Assembly (NCBI RefSeq): GCF_001426085.1
Contig: NZ_LMRR01000041.1
Location: 186,001 to 250,000 of the forward strand
From: Rhodococcus sp. Leaf278
GTDB taxonomy: Bacteria > Actinomycetota > Actinomycetes > Mycobacteriales > Mycobacteriaceae
Direction of reading: 5' to 3'
Length of the DNA: 64,000 bases
Part shown: positions 50,291 to 60,200 of the stretch, one piece after another
How positions within the stretch are numbered: position 1 is the first letter of the stretch
How the letters are laid out: every line of letters starts with the position of its first letter
Position numbers and translations under genes: made by a program
Notes under the pieces: generated by a model
What the model was told of the DNA's origin: nothing
The model's input: only the letters and a program-made list of their open reading frames with translations
Databases searched by the model: none

Positions 50291-51306
50291 CGCATTGGGT
50301 AGAAGTGCTGCTGAAGATGGTCGACGGCCCGCAGCGTCCGGTCATGGGTATCGCGCGGGCAGCTCACGCCGACACCGGTCCACGACACGTCTACGACGCG
50401 CACTACGGCATCGTTCCGTCGTACGTGGGTTTCGGGCTCGGCGAACTCCGCCTGTTCCGTTTCGGTCGAAAGACACGCATGGAGTCCCTCGATGGGAAAC
50501 CACTGTTCATCGCCGATGGCCACACGTGCTGGGTATTTCAAGCCGGTCACGATGATCCGATCGAAACGAACGAGCTCAACACGCGCATACCCGACCCTGG
50601 CCGCGATCTGATCGTGTCCCGCCCGGTCGAACACTGGGCGCGGCCAGGCCTCGCCCGACCCACGCGCCCTATCGAAGAGGTCGAATTCCTCGGACGGCCC
50701 TGCTGGAACGTGCAATTGAAGACCGGCAGCAAAGCCTCACCGATGGTGCTGACGATCGACATCGAGACCGGGACCGTGTTGAAGCAAGAAGGCGAGGAGG
50801 GCAGCGCGGAGTACATCGATTGCGCCCTGTCGGATGGATTGCCGGACTCAACGTTCACGTGGACCGGCCCGGTCAGGATGCCCCGCAACGTGTTTGCCGA
50901 GGATCGGGCACGCTCGATCGAACGATCGATAAGCAACATGCAATGGTTCCACGACAACGTCAGCGCGCAGCGGATACACGCGAATGTACTGGTCGACTTC
51001 ACGCCGACCGAGGTGCGACGGGATCCCGAACATCCTGACAGCTTCGAGGCCTATTTCGAGAAGGGTGCCGGCCGATTATGGCGGCGCACAAGGTCCAGCG
51101 AAGACTGGTTGCTCCCCGTGAATTGGACGGGCAGGAACTACCCGACCCCTATCCGAGCATGGTCTACACAGACGTTCGACTGGGCATGCGCAATAGATCT
51201 GGGACCCGACAGTTTGACCGATGCGACGTTGGCCCAACTCCAAGTCGTGCTGCACCCGGGCCACGACGTTGTCGGCACACCCCCACTGAATCCGCCACCT
51301 CGGTGA
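50287..51306 (+). CDS. Hypothetical protein, LolA-like beta-sheet type
   Basis: A 339-residue soluble protein coupled to the previous gene. The middle part, with VEFLGRPCWNVQLKTGSKAS and MVLTIDIETGTVLKQEGEE, is reminiscent of beta-rich LolA/MucB-like folds, which bind lipids, but no signal peptide is seen. Function unknown. Confidence 0.7.
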   Translation: MTHWVEVLLKMVDGPQRPVMGIARAAHADTGPRHVYDAHYGIVPSYVGFGLGELRLFRFGRKTRMESLDGKPLFIADGHTCWVFQAGHDDPIETNELNTRIPDPGRDLIVSRPVEHWARPGLARPTRPIEEVEFLGRPCWNVQLKTGSKASPMVLTIDIETGTVLKQEGEEGSAEYIDCALSDGLPDSTFTWTGPVRMPRNVFAEDRARSIERSISNMQWFHDNVSAQRIHANVLVDFTPTEVRRDPEHPDSFEAYFEKGAGRLWRRTRSSEDWLLPVNWTGRNYPTPIRAWSTQTFDWACAIDLGPDSLTDATLAQLQVVLHPGHDVVGTPPLNPPPR

Positions 51307-51448
51307 GACCGCCGCGACGGGCCGACATGTGCAGTTCCGAGAGCTAGCCGTGTACAGGATCGATGGTGATGGAAAGATCGCGCGGTGCTGGGAAGATCTC
51401 TAAGCTGCATTACACAGTGAGCTGCTGGGTGGCGCAGAATTACGACTC

Positions 51449-51799
51449 ATGTTCCAACACAATGACAACGAGTTCGAGTCAAGCGCTTTGCCCGAAAGCA
51501 AGGCCGTCTACGGCCAACCAGTTGTGTACACGGGACCGGACAGTGCCGAGGGAATCTACAGTGCGTCGGCCACGCCGAGAGTGTTGCGCAGGGGTCACCC
51601 GGGACGGATCGCCGATCCGACCCCGCAACATATTCGAGTGGAATGGGTCGGGCTGGAGAACGAACCCATCAGCTTCGCCGCGGGTTTTGTTCGAGAGCGC
51701 CCCGACCGGCCCGGCCCCAGCGGTTGGGTACCGGGCCTCGCCGCGATCAGCGAGGAGACGTACGAAGAGCTGGCGAGGAATGCCGAGCAGCAGTCTTGA
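51449..51799 (+). CDS. Hypothetical protein
   Basis: A 116-residue acidic soluble protein, rich in Pro, Gly and Arg, with no hydrophobic segment. Stop overlaps an in-frame TTG of the downstream membrane gene. Family not recognised. Confidence 0.6.
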   Translation: MFQHNDNEFESSALPESKAVYGQPVVYTGPDSAEGIYSASATPRVLRRGHPGRIADPTPQHIRVEWVGLENEPISFAAGFVRERPDRPGPSGWVPGLAAISEETYEELARNAEQQS

Positions 51800-51834
51800 T
51801 CGACATCGCACTGCCCACGTGTTCTAGTGAAACA

Positions 51835-52296
51835 GTGGATTGGGTCGAGAAGGAACTGAGGGTCGCCGGTGTCATCGGTGCCTGCGCAGGCGCAGGTGTC
51901 ATGCTGCCCCGGGTCCTCGAAGGGTCCTTGTCCTGGTTGGCGTTACTGGTGTTTCCTGCTTTCTGCGGTGCCGTGGTCGGGCTGCTCGTCGGCGTGGTCG
52001 CGGTCGGTGGTGGCCGTTATGCGCTGTGGTCGAACCGAGTCTGGCCCACACGATCACACCGCACGTGGCGACACCGATTCGCCGCGTGCACCGCAGCTGC
52101 GGTCACGCTGGTAACCGCACTGGCCTTGTGCTGGCTTGTCTTCGCCGCCGGGGAAATCTCCACCGCCACAAACGAATTTCCGACCTGGTGGATCGCACTT
52201 GCAGCAATGACGGCGTCGAGCTACCTCTTCGCCTACCTGCTCGCTCCTGCGACAGACCGCACCGCCCGACCACAACACAACCTCGACGTGTCGTGA
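51835..52296 (+). CDS. Hypothetical membrane protein
   Basis: A 153-residue protein with three to four hydrophobic segments (about 12-55, 89-110, 120-140). GTG 51835 is chosen; a TTG overlapping the previous gene stop at 51796 would add 13 residues. Family not recognised; likely co-transcribed with the gene before. Confidence 0.6.
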   Translation: MDWVEKELRVAGVIGACAGAGVMLPRVLEGSLSWLALLVFPAFCGAVVGLLVGVVAVGGGRYALWSNRVWPTRSHRTWRHRFAACTAAAVTLVTALALCWLVFAAGEISTATNEFPTWWIALAAMTASSYLFAYLLAPATDRTARPQHNLDVS

Positions 52297-52330
52297 AGGG
52301 CGTGTGCGGCCTTCCTCTTGCCGGTGATCG

Positions 52331-53359
52331 TCAGCCGTCGGTGTTCACCGCGGCAGCCAGCCCGTCGACCAAGGTCGGCAGGAAGTACGGAATCGACAGT
52401 GCCGTCGGGCCCACTGCAGCTCCGGCCTCCTGGCCGACGAATCCCGCCACTGCACCCGCGGAGACTGCCGGAATCTGGCGCGACACAGGTGAATCGACGA
52501 ATTGCTGCAGGGCGTCGTCGGTGTCGACCTGAGTGAACACCACGTCGGCGTCGATTTTCGAGATGTTCTCGGCCGAGACGGTGGTCGAGTACGTGGCGTC
52601 GTCGGTCGCGAGGTCGGTCACCGATGCAGGCGAGACGAAGCCGAGGTTCTCGAGCAGCTCCACTCTCGGGTCCGACGGCAACAGTAGGTAATACACGTCG
52701 GCAGCTTCGGATACGTAGGCGATCGATCGGCCGTCGAATTCAGGGTGTCGATCGCCCGCCTCCTGAACCTGTCGGTCGAGATCAGCAACGAGATCGCGGG
52801 CCCGATCCGCAACGCCCAGAACATCTCCGGTGGTGGTGATGACATCGCGCCACGGCGTCGACCACAGTTCTTCGGGCGGGGCGACGACGGGGATTCCGGC
52901 GTCGGTCACCGCGTCGTACTCGGCCTGGGTCAGGCCGGAGTGCGGGGCCAGCAGCACGTCGGGATCGGCCGCGAGCACCTTCTCGACCGTCAGTGCATTC
53001 GTGACGTTGTCGAGCAGAACCGGTGCCATCTCGCCGCTCGCGTCGATGGCGTCGGAGATCCACGGGTACATCAGATCGTCCCCGCCGCCGTATTCGGCCG
53101 AGGGCATGGCCACCGGTACGACACCGAGCGCGAGTACCGCGTCGGTGGTGCCGAAGCCCCAGGTCGCAACCCGTTCGGGCACGGCGTCGAGGGTGGTCTC
53201 GCCGTACATGTGTTGCACGGTCAGCGGGAACGAGCCGGTGGACGATTCCGCGGTCGGAGTCTCCGCGGCATCGGAGGAGCTGCAGCCCGCGAGTGCGATG
53301 GACGCGGCCACCGCGGCGGTGAGCACGGCAGCGATTCGAGTAGTTGCGCGATGAGTCAT
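52331..53359 (-). CDS. Iron-siderophore ABC transporter substrate-binding lipoprotein
   Basis: A 342-residue lipoprotein. The signal peptide ends in the lipobox LAGC, so Cys is the lipidated N-terminus. The remainder is the two-lobed siderophore-binding fold of the FecB/FhuD kind (VPERVATWGFGTTDAVLALG, and GAVAGFVGQEAGA). An IdeR-type iron box lies 26 bases upstream of the start, indicating iron repression. No ABC permease or ATPase is adjacent. ATG 53359 is preferred over one at 53386. Confidence 0.9.
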   Translation of the reverse strand: MTHRATTRIAAVLTAAVAASIALAGCSSSDAAETPTAESSTGSFPLTVQHMYGETTLDAVPERVATWGFGTTDAVLALGVVPVAMPSAEYGGGDDLMYPWISDAIDASGEMAPVLLDNVTNALTVEKVLAADPDVLLAPHSGLTQAEYDAVTDAGIPVVAPPEELWSTPWRDVITTTGDVLGVADRARDLVADLDRQVQEAGDRHPEFDGRSIAYVSEAADVYYLLLPSDPRVELLENLGFVSPASVTDLATDDATYSTTVSAENISKIDADVVFTQVDTDDALQQFVDSPVSRQIPAVSAGAVAGFVGQEAGAAVGPTALSIPYFLPTLVDGLAAAVNTDG

Positions 53360-53384
53360 GAATGTCCTGTATGTCGGTGAAGTC

Positions 53385-53402
53385 ATAGGTTAGCCTTAGC
53401 TA
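53385..53402. promoter_or_regulatory. IdeR/DtxR-type iron box
   Basis: ATAGGTTAGCCTTAGCTA matches 15 of 19 positions of the iron-repressor consensus (TTAGGTTAGSCTAACCTAA) when extended by one base. It is located in the 175-bp gap between the siderophore-binding lipoprotein and the divergent intradiol dioxygenase/tat operon, close to the former. Regulation of the lipoprotein is likely; of the dioxygenase operon, possible. Confidence 0.75.
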
Positions 53403-53534
53403 CCTCTCAGAGTAAAACCGACCGCCCCGGGGCTCACAGGAACCTCGCAGTGAGAGTCCAGGGTCCTCACCGGAACGTCCCAGAGTATTGGCACTACCGA
53501 AAAGAACCGATGCCAGCTCAGAGGAGATCCGAAC

Positions 53535-54506
53535 ATGACCCCAATTCCGGAGCCCACCAACACTTCTGCCGGACCGACGTACGAAGGACGACTGCTCGAT
53601 CGCCCCACCGAAGAGGTGGTAGATCAAGGTGCCGGGTTCGACATCACCACCCTGATCACTCGTCGCCGCGTGCTCAGCATCGTCGGCGCGGGGGCCGGAG
53701 CGGTTGCGCTGGCCGCCTGCTCCTCGACGTCGAACGGCGCAAGTGTCACCAGCACAACCGCTTCCACGACTACGGCTACCGCGAGCGCAACGAGTGAAAT
53801 CCCCCAGGAGACCAACGGTCCCTACCCGGCCGACGGCACCAACGGCGTCAACGTTCTCGAAGAGTCGGGGATCGTCCGCAGCGACATCACCTCGAGCCTC
53901 GACGGCGGCACCACGGTCGAGGGCACACCGCTCTCGTTCACCTTCACACTCACCGACATGGCGAACGACAATCGACCGTTCGAGGGTGCAGCCGTGTACG
54001 TGTGGCAGTGCGATGCCGACGGCCAGTATTCGATGTACTCCGAAGGCGTCGAGGACGAGACGTATCTGCGCGGGATTCAAGCGGCAAACACCCACGGCAC
54101 AGTCACATTCGAGACCATCGTCCCCGGTTGCTACTCCGGTCGATGGACCCACATGCACTTCGAGGTCTATCCAGACGCGGCATCGGCAACCAACGCGGAC
54201 AATGCTATTGCCACTTCGCAGGTTGCGTTTCCTCAGGACATGCTCGACGTGATCTACCAGCTCGACACCTACCCGAACTCCGCGAAGAACCTGGCCCAGC
54301 TCGGCAGCCTCGGCAACGACAACGTATTCGGCGACGGCTACGACCTCGAGATGGGGACGTTCTCGGGCGACCCCACATCCGGCTACGTCGGATCGCTGGC
54401 CGTGGCCATCGACACCGCCACCGAACCCGCTGCAGGAGGCGGCGGAGCACCCGGTGGAGGTGGCGGTCAGCCTCCGATGGGCGGCGGCACTCCCCCGACC
54501 AACTGA
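53535..54506 (+). CDS. Tat-exported, lipidated intradiol ring-cleavage dioxygenase
   Basis: A 323-residue protein. A hydrophilic 40-residue start leads to a twin-arginine motif (TRRRVLSIVG) with a short hydrophobic core ending in the lipobox LAAC, so it should be exported folded and lipid-anchored outside. A Ser/Thr linker leads to an intradiol dioxygenase domain with the non-heme Fe(III) ligand set typical of catechol 1,2-dioxygenases: Tyr residues in VYVWQ and YSMYS/YLRG, and the HMH pair in RWTHMHFEV. The C-terminal tail is a Gly/Pro-rich segment. GGAG precedes ATG. Immediately followed by tatA, tatC, tatB genes. Confidence 0.9.
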   Translation: MTPIPEPTNTSAGPTYEGRLLDRPTEEVVDQGAGFDITTLITRRRVLSIVGAGAGAVALAACSSTSNGASVTSTTASTTTATASATSEIPQETNGPYPADGTNGVNVLEESGIVRSDITSSLDGGTTVEGTPLSFTFTLTDMANDNRPFEGAAVYVWQCDADGQYSMYSEGVEDETYLRGIQAANTHGTVTFETIVPGCYSGRWTHMHFEVYPDAASATNADNAIATSQVAFPQDMLDVIYQLDTYPNSAKNLAQLGSLGNDNVFGDGYDLEMGTFSGDPTSGYVGSLAVAIDTATEPAAGGGGAPGGGGGQPPMGGGTPPTN

Positions 54507-54538
54507 TCTCTCTCACCCCAACCACCGAAGGAAACACC

Positions 54539-54733
54539 ATGTTGCATAACCTCACTGGATGGCACGCCCTCATCGTTCTCGCCATCCTCCTGCTCGTGTT
54601 CGGCTCGACCAAGCTGCCCTCGCTCGCCAAGGGTGTCGGCCAATCGCTGCGTATCCTCAAAGACGAAGTGCGCGAGGACAAGACAGCATCGACGACGGAC
54701 GACGCCACAGTTCCGTACCGACAGGCGTCATGA
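54539..54733 (+). CDS. tatA: Sec-independent protein translocase TatA
   Basis: A 64-residue protein with one N-terminal helix (HALIVLAILLLVFGSTKLPSLAKG), the FG-x-KLP motif after it, an amphipathic helix and a short acidic tail. It supplies the pore component of the Tat export system. GAAGGA site precedes ATG. Unusual location: it lies 32 bases after the Tat-exported dioxygenase gene, not in a housekeeping tatA-tatC cluster. Confidence 0.92.
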   Translation: MLHNLTGWHALIVLAILLLVFGSTKLPSLAKGVGQSLRILKDEVREDKTASTTDDATVPYRQAS

Positions 54734-55506
54734 CCACGGCCACCGCCGCGCGGGGCACCATGCCGCTGGCCGGGCATATGCGCGAGGCACGTCGTCGCGC
54801 GATCCGCGCGGCGGTGTCCCTGCTCGTCGGCATAGCGGTCGGGTTCGCTCTTTCCGACCAGATTCTGGACATCCTGCGCGCACCGGTCGAGGAACTCGCC
54901 CTCTCGCGTCAGGCAAGTCTCAACTTCGAAACTGTCACCGGTGCATTCGATCTCGAACTGAGGATTGCCCTGTTCACCGGCGTGATCGTGTCGAGTCCGG
55001 TGTGGTTGCGTGAGCTGTTCGCCTACCTCACCCCCGGTTTGACGCGTCGCGAAAAGAAGTACGTCTACGGCTTCTCCGCCGCCGCGGTCCCACTGTTCGT
55101 GGCCGGCTGCATGTTCGGGTTCACCATCTTCCCGCGCATGGTCAGCGTGCTTGCCGGCTTCTCCTCCGACGAGGACAGCACCATCCTCAACGCCTCGTAC
55201 TACGTGGATTTCGTCATGAAGATCGTGTTGGCGACCGGTATCGCCTTCGTCCTTCCGGCCGTGCTGGTGATGCTCAACTGCCTCGGCATCCTGTCCGCAC
55301 ACAGACTGCGCAGCAGTTGGCGTCTCAGCGTCGTCGCCATTGCGCTGTTCAGTGCGCTGGTCACTCCCGCTGCCGACGTGCTGTCCATGTTCCTCGTCGC
55401 GTTGCCGATGGCGACCCTGTTCGGAGCAGCACTCGCGATCACCGAGGTACACGACAGACGCGCTCTCAAAACCCCGAAACCGGAGCTCACATCATGTTTG
55501 GCTTGA
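54730..55506 (+). CDS. tatC: Sec-independent protein translocase TatC
   Basis: A 258-residue, six-helix membrane protein that recognises twin-arginine signals. The N-terminal HMREARRRAIRA motif and the PGLTRREKKYVY segment are the family landmarks. Its ATG overlaps the tatA stop by four bases; the next gene begins inside its last codons. Confidence 0.93.
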   Translation: MTTATAARGTMPLAGHMREARRRAIRAAVSLLVGIAVGFALSDQILDILRAPVEELALSRQASLNFETVTGAFDLELRIALFTGVIVSSPVWLRELFAYLTPGLTRREKKYVYGFSAAAVPLFVAGCMFGFTIFPRMVSVLAGFSSDEDSTILNASYYVDFVMKIVLATGIAFVLPAVLVMLNCLGILSAHRLRSSWRLSVVAIALFSALVTPAADVLSMFLVALPMATLFGAALAITEVHDRRALKTPKPELTSCLA

Positions 55507-55919
55507 CCTTCGAAAAACTGTTCCTGGTCGCGATCATCGCCGGCTTCGTTCTCGGCCCCTCGCGCCTGCCCGGATACGCCCATCGACTCGGACGAGCCGT
55601 GCGCTCTGTTCGACAGTTCGTCGACACCACTCGCAGTGCAGCGGAGGACGAGATGGGCGTTCCGCTGCGCCGCAGCCAGTGGGAAACGATGGACGTGCGT
55701 CAGTACGATCCCCGACGCATCGTCGCCGACGCACTGCGCGAACCCGACTCCCCATCGGAACAGGCCCTCGCGGAAGCAGCCCGCGTGAGACCCGGTCAGA
55801 AGTACCTGATCACCGGGCCCGCGTCGCATCCACGACGGATGCTCATCGATTCGCTGCCCCACAATGACCCGCGTCGTGTCGCGGCACAGGTCGACGGCGA
55901 GTACCGCCCTGCAGGTTAG
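55494..55919 (+). CDS. tatB: Sec-independent protein translocase TatB-like
   Basis: A 141-residue protein with one N-terminal membrane helix (EKLFLVAIIAGFVLGPSRLP), the G-P-x-x-LP hinge, and a long basic then acidic cytosolic tail. TatB presents substrate to TatC. Overlaps the tatC gene by 13 bases. Together the three tat genes and the dioxygenase make a self-contained operon. Confidence 0.85.
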   Translation: MFGLTFEKLFLVAIIAGFVLGPSRLPGYAHRLGRAVRSVRQFVDTTRSAAEDEMGVPLRRSQWETMDVRQYDPRRIVADALREPDSPSEQALAEAARVRPGQKYLITGPASHPRRMLIDSLPHNDPRRVAAQVDGEYRPAG

Positions 55920-55967
55920 AACGGCGAAAGAAGGACGTTGGGTGACACAGTCCTGCATGATGTAGCG

Positions 55968-56990
55968 ATGACTACCAGCGTCTTGGCTGCTTCGGAGTCG
56001 GGTGTGTCCGCAATTGCGTTGTGGACCTTGATCGTCGTGGTGATCGCCGCCGTCGGTGCCGCGTGGGCTGCATTGAGCGTGCGCCGGGTCGGTGCGAACG
56101 AGGACGTCATCTCCCGGGAGGTGGCGGCACTGCACAATGCTGTCGATCGTCAGGTGCGCCAATCGAACGAGAGCGACTCGTGGAACCGCGACCAGGTGAC
56201 CGCGCGGTATCAAGAGCTGCTCTTCGCGCTGTCGAATTTCGATCGTGTTGTGGCCGAGGATATCTCGGCCGCGGTGATCTCGACGCCGGTAGGTGATCTC
56301 GCTGCCGCAACTCGGGCGTTGAACAAGGCCTACGACCAGTTGAACCTCGCTCTCAGCGCAGCTCTGGTGGTTGCTCGTCGACGCGTCCACCCGTTGGCCT
56401 TGGAGTTGTCGACGGGCATCGATCGCCGTGTGTTGACTCCGCTGGCACCCGAAACCGGAATTGCCGGGCCCGCCTACGAACGCATGCAGAGCGAGCACGC
56501 CTACATCAAAAGAATGCATTCGCTGTTGCTGACGGCGATGCGCGCCGATCTGGGTCTACTCGATCCCAGCGCCGAGGCAACGCTAATCTTCACCACGAAG
56601 GAAGTGGAAACGGGTGTGCTGTCGGATCGGTCGACGGCAGCCGGCCGCAGTGGAGTGCAACTGATCAACCTGCTCGAGGATTTCGGTGTCACTCCGCTGC
56701 TCGGTGCGGAGGACGACTACGTGATGTCCGACGCGCTGGTAGCCCAGTGCGAGGTGCTCTACAGCGCGGTGAGCCCCCACTTCCAGGCAGTGTTGCGGCA
56801 CATCGGCGACGAGATCCATCTTGCAATTCGGCCCGACCTCACCGATGAGCGGCTCTACGAGATCTACGAGATCGCAGTGCGTTTGGTCGAAGCCGGATTG
56901 CGCGGAAACATCCACCGCAGAGACGGGTTGGACGGCAGCAGCCTGTTCCTCATCGATCCGACACATCAGGCAGGGATCGACCGGGTGTAG
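55968..56990 (+). CDS. Hypothetical protein with one transmembrane helix
   Basis: A 340-residue protein. A single N-terminal membrane helix (ALWTLIVVVIAAVGAAWAAL) precedes a mainly helical soluble domain (about residues 50-340) with EVAALHNAVDRQVRQSNESD and several coiled-coil-like stretches. ATG 55968 is preferred over a TTG at 55938. Separated from tatB by 48 bases; it may or may not belong to that operon. Function unknown. Confidence 0.7.
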   Translation: MTTSVLAASESGVSAIALWTLIVVVIAAVGAAWAALSVRRVGANEDVISREVAALHNAVDRQVRQSNESDSWNRDQVTARYQELLFALSNFDRVVAEDISAAVISTPVGDLAAATRALNKAYDQLNLALSAALVVARRRVHPLALELSTGIDRRVLTPLAPETGIAGPAYERMQSEHAYIKRMHSLLLTAMRADLGLLDPSAEATLIFTTKEVETGVLSDRSTAAGRSGVQLINLLEDFGVTPLLGAEDDYVMSDALVAQCEVLYSAVSPHFQAVLRHIGDEIHLAIRPDLTDERLYEIYEIAVRLVEAGLRGNIHRRDGLDGSSLFLIDPTHQAGIDRV

Positions 56991-57206
56991 CGGACCCCAG
57001 GGCGTAAGTGATGACGCGCACGGTAAGAACAACTCGACGCAGCGATCAGGGCGACGGATAAGGCAAAAGGCCGTTCCAATTCCTGCGAGCGCACGCCGAG
57101 CTATTCGACGGTTCAAAATCGCATCCTCGATGTGATGCGCGGCATTACTGCAGTCTCGACTGCTCCAGCGGACATCAGGTTGCCAAGCCGCGTTCCCCTC
57201 GCCCCG

Positions 57207-60200
57207 TCAGAATGCCGTTCCGTACAACACCGCCACGTCTCCGCTGATGTTCGTGGCGACAATGTATGAGCCGTTCCGGCTGGCAGTCACTTGCTGGTAA
57301 TCGCTTGCGTTGTTGTTGATGTCGATGTTGCTGGCGTAGGGGGTGCTGCGTGAGGGGTCGTTCAAATGCTTGGACACATCGATGACGTAGAGCTTGCCGT
57401 GGGTGACAACGAAGGCCCGTTTTCCGTCTGCGGTCGTCGCGATCGAGTGCGCGTAGTCATTGATGTCGATGTAGGAAACTGCGGGTTGCGCTGCCTCGAG
57501 ATCGACATAGGCCACGGTATTGCTGGTCGAGTGATTCGTGATCCAGCCTCTCGTCCCGTCCGCGCTGATTGCCATGAAACCGACTTGATCGTAGGAATCG
57601 AACGTGTCGGTGATCCTGATGGGTTCCAGTGTTTCGGCGACCAAATCGATGACGTCGACGGAACCATTGGCGTTGTAAACCATTGCGCGCGTTCCGTTCG
57701 CGCTGATGACGACCGACCGAGGTGATCCACTGACCGCCACTGTCTGCGTCGGTTGAGTCCCGCCTTCGTTGATGATGGTCACCGTGCTGGACTGGTAATT
57801 TCCAATGATGGCTTTGGATCCGGTCGCGCTGATCGCGACAGCCACCGGGCTCGTTCCGATATCGATCGGAGCGCTGACCGACGTTGTAACGCCATCGAAG
57901 TCGAGGACTATTGCTGTGCCGTTGGATGAGTCGACGACGATTGTGCGCCGACCATCATCACTGGTGGAAATGCGCGATGCCTGGCCACCGATGTTTACCG
58001 TCGTCCTAATCGGCACGCCGGTCGAGTAGTCGACGACGGTCACCGTTCCGGCCGACCCGTTGGCTACGTATGCGCGAGTACCCGCAGCGTTCACTGCGAT
58101 GTCCGTCGCAGATGAAGACAGTTCGACCTTGACTACGTCGGGCTTCGGTGAAGCAGTCGTGTCTACGACGTACAAGGCATTCGTGCCATCGATGATGAAG
58201 GACTTCTTTCCGTCCGCAGAAGTCACGATGTCGATGGGTGCTTCGGACGCACCCAAGCTCGTCGACACCGACGCACCGATGCGGTAGTTGGTCGCAACGA
58301 TTCCTACGTCGTCGAAACCCTTCTGCAGTGCTTGGATCTCGTCCACGCTGAAGCCCTGTGCTTTCGCGGAACCGATGATCGCCGAGCGGGCGTCTGTGAA
58401 ACCTGAGGTGACACTGAGCTTGTACAGCGAATGAAGCACAACCCGTTGCCATTCGACGCTGGTGACGCCCTGGGTTCGATCGTCGGCCATTGCAGCGGAT
58501 ACCGCGGAGCTGAAGATCGTGCTGTTGTTGTACATACGCACACCTCCACCCGGCTTGTCTCCCTCCTCATTACCCTGCGATCCATCGAATTCGTCATAGT
58601 GGTAATGGAAATTGTAGCCCTCGCTCTTGACGGCTCCGGGCACCAGAATATTCCTGAACGCACACCTCGACAGAGCCTTCTGTTCACCCGAAACGTCATC
58701 GCAGACAGTCATATCCTCGCCAAAATCGAACCTGCCACGATCGTTCATTGGCTTGTTTTCGATGAGGTTGCCCATGAGGTCGGCGTAGGCCTCCTTCATC
58801 GCGTAGCCCTCGGGGTTGTAGTCAAACCCCGTACCGTTGCCAACGATCATCGTTTCGACGATGTGCGTGTACTCATGTGCGACGATGTCGCGAGCCGCCT
58901 CACTGCCGTACCCATACGCCATCAAACTTTCAGCCAGAGTCGTACCCGCACCAGCCGTTCTGTCGTACGTGGGGAGAACGTAAACGTGTGTCGTATGACC
59001 GGGATATGTGGTGGCAAACCCCAGAGCAGTGCGGTAGTGATTCGACACGTACTGCACGTTCTGGAGTGCGGTTATGCCTCGCAAGTCGATAGAACCGATC
59101 TGCGTCGTCACGGGCTTGTCGTTTTCAGGGTTCGGATCGAAGGTCACCGCATCGCCCTTATCATCGACCTGTTGCGTTGCTTTGTACACCCGCACTATCT
59201 GCCCACTGACCGGGTCTACGCCCTCGTACACGAGAGTGCTGCCCTCGGTTTTGATGCTGTAATTGAAACTCGTTCCGCCCCAGTTCCCCTGCCGGAAGGC
59301 GCTGGCACCTTCGAGTTCTACATCCTCGTCGATTATGGTTCCGCTGCTCGCTCCATTCGCGCTGACGAAGTACGTCGACACGGCACCCAGGCCAAACCTT
59401 CTCGTGTCGACTGCTGTTACTTGCCACGCGAGAGTCGGCCTCCCCGTGTTGGTATCAGGGACAATCACCTTCTCAGCGGTAAACGAGATCGAAGAAACGC
59501 CCGAGGCCGCTCCGGATGACTTGGCAGCGATTGCTGCCGTCACTGCGGTAATGGCTTCGGACACCTCGTCGATACTTTCCGCCGCGGCGGTGTCAACTGC
59601 GGTCAAGTCGTTGTCGTAGGTGCTGTACAGACCGGTAACGTCTCCGGACGCATTGGTCACCAACACAATCTGGGATCCGATCACGCGAATACCGTTCAGT
59701 GTCGGGCTGGCGTAGTAGTACGTCTCAGCGAAGGCTGTGCCGTCACGCCTCACCTGCTGCACAGTCTTCGAAGTAATGTGCGCAGTATCCGCAAACTGCG
59801 ACGGTGCTCCTATCAACGCGGCGACACGGTTGAGTGTCGCGGCTGCGTCGGCCGCGTCTTTCACGCTTGCATCGATGAATTTACCTTCGATAGTGCGTAT
59901 TTCGCCATCGGAGTTCTCGACCACGTCGATCTGCCCTGTTGCCACGAGCTGAGCCAACTCGGAAAGCTGTATCGATGATGCCTGAGAAACCTGTTTGGCA
60001 ACGATAGGGAGTGTGACGACGACGCTGGCATCGAAGCCCTTGCCGTCTGTCACGGACACCGTGAATCCCGTGGCGTCCTCCGCCGTCGTCGCATAGGCGT
60101 CGTGACGCGCTTGGGCAGTCGGCGTGAAGACGAATTGACCGGTGGCTGCGTTGACGGACAAAACACCCTTCGTTGGGTCGACGGCCGAGACGACGGTGAA

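Noticed and set aside
54205-55452. 415-codon open frame antisense to the tat genes
   Set aside because: His/Gln/Arg-rich shadow of tatA and tatC, which have clear family motifs.
55200-56519. 439-codon open frame antisense to tatB and the downstream gene
   Set aside because: No signal or family motifs, spans three genes on the other strand.
58431-59519. 362-codon open frame antisense to the M4 protease
   Set aside because: No recognisable domain and it overlaps the zinc-site region of a well-supported gene.
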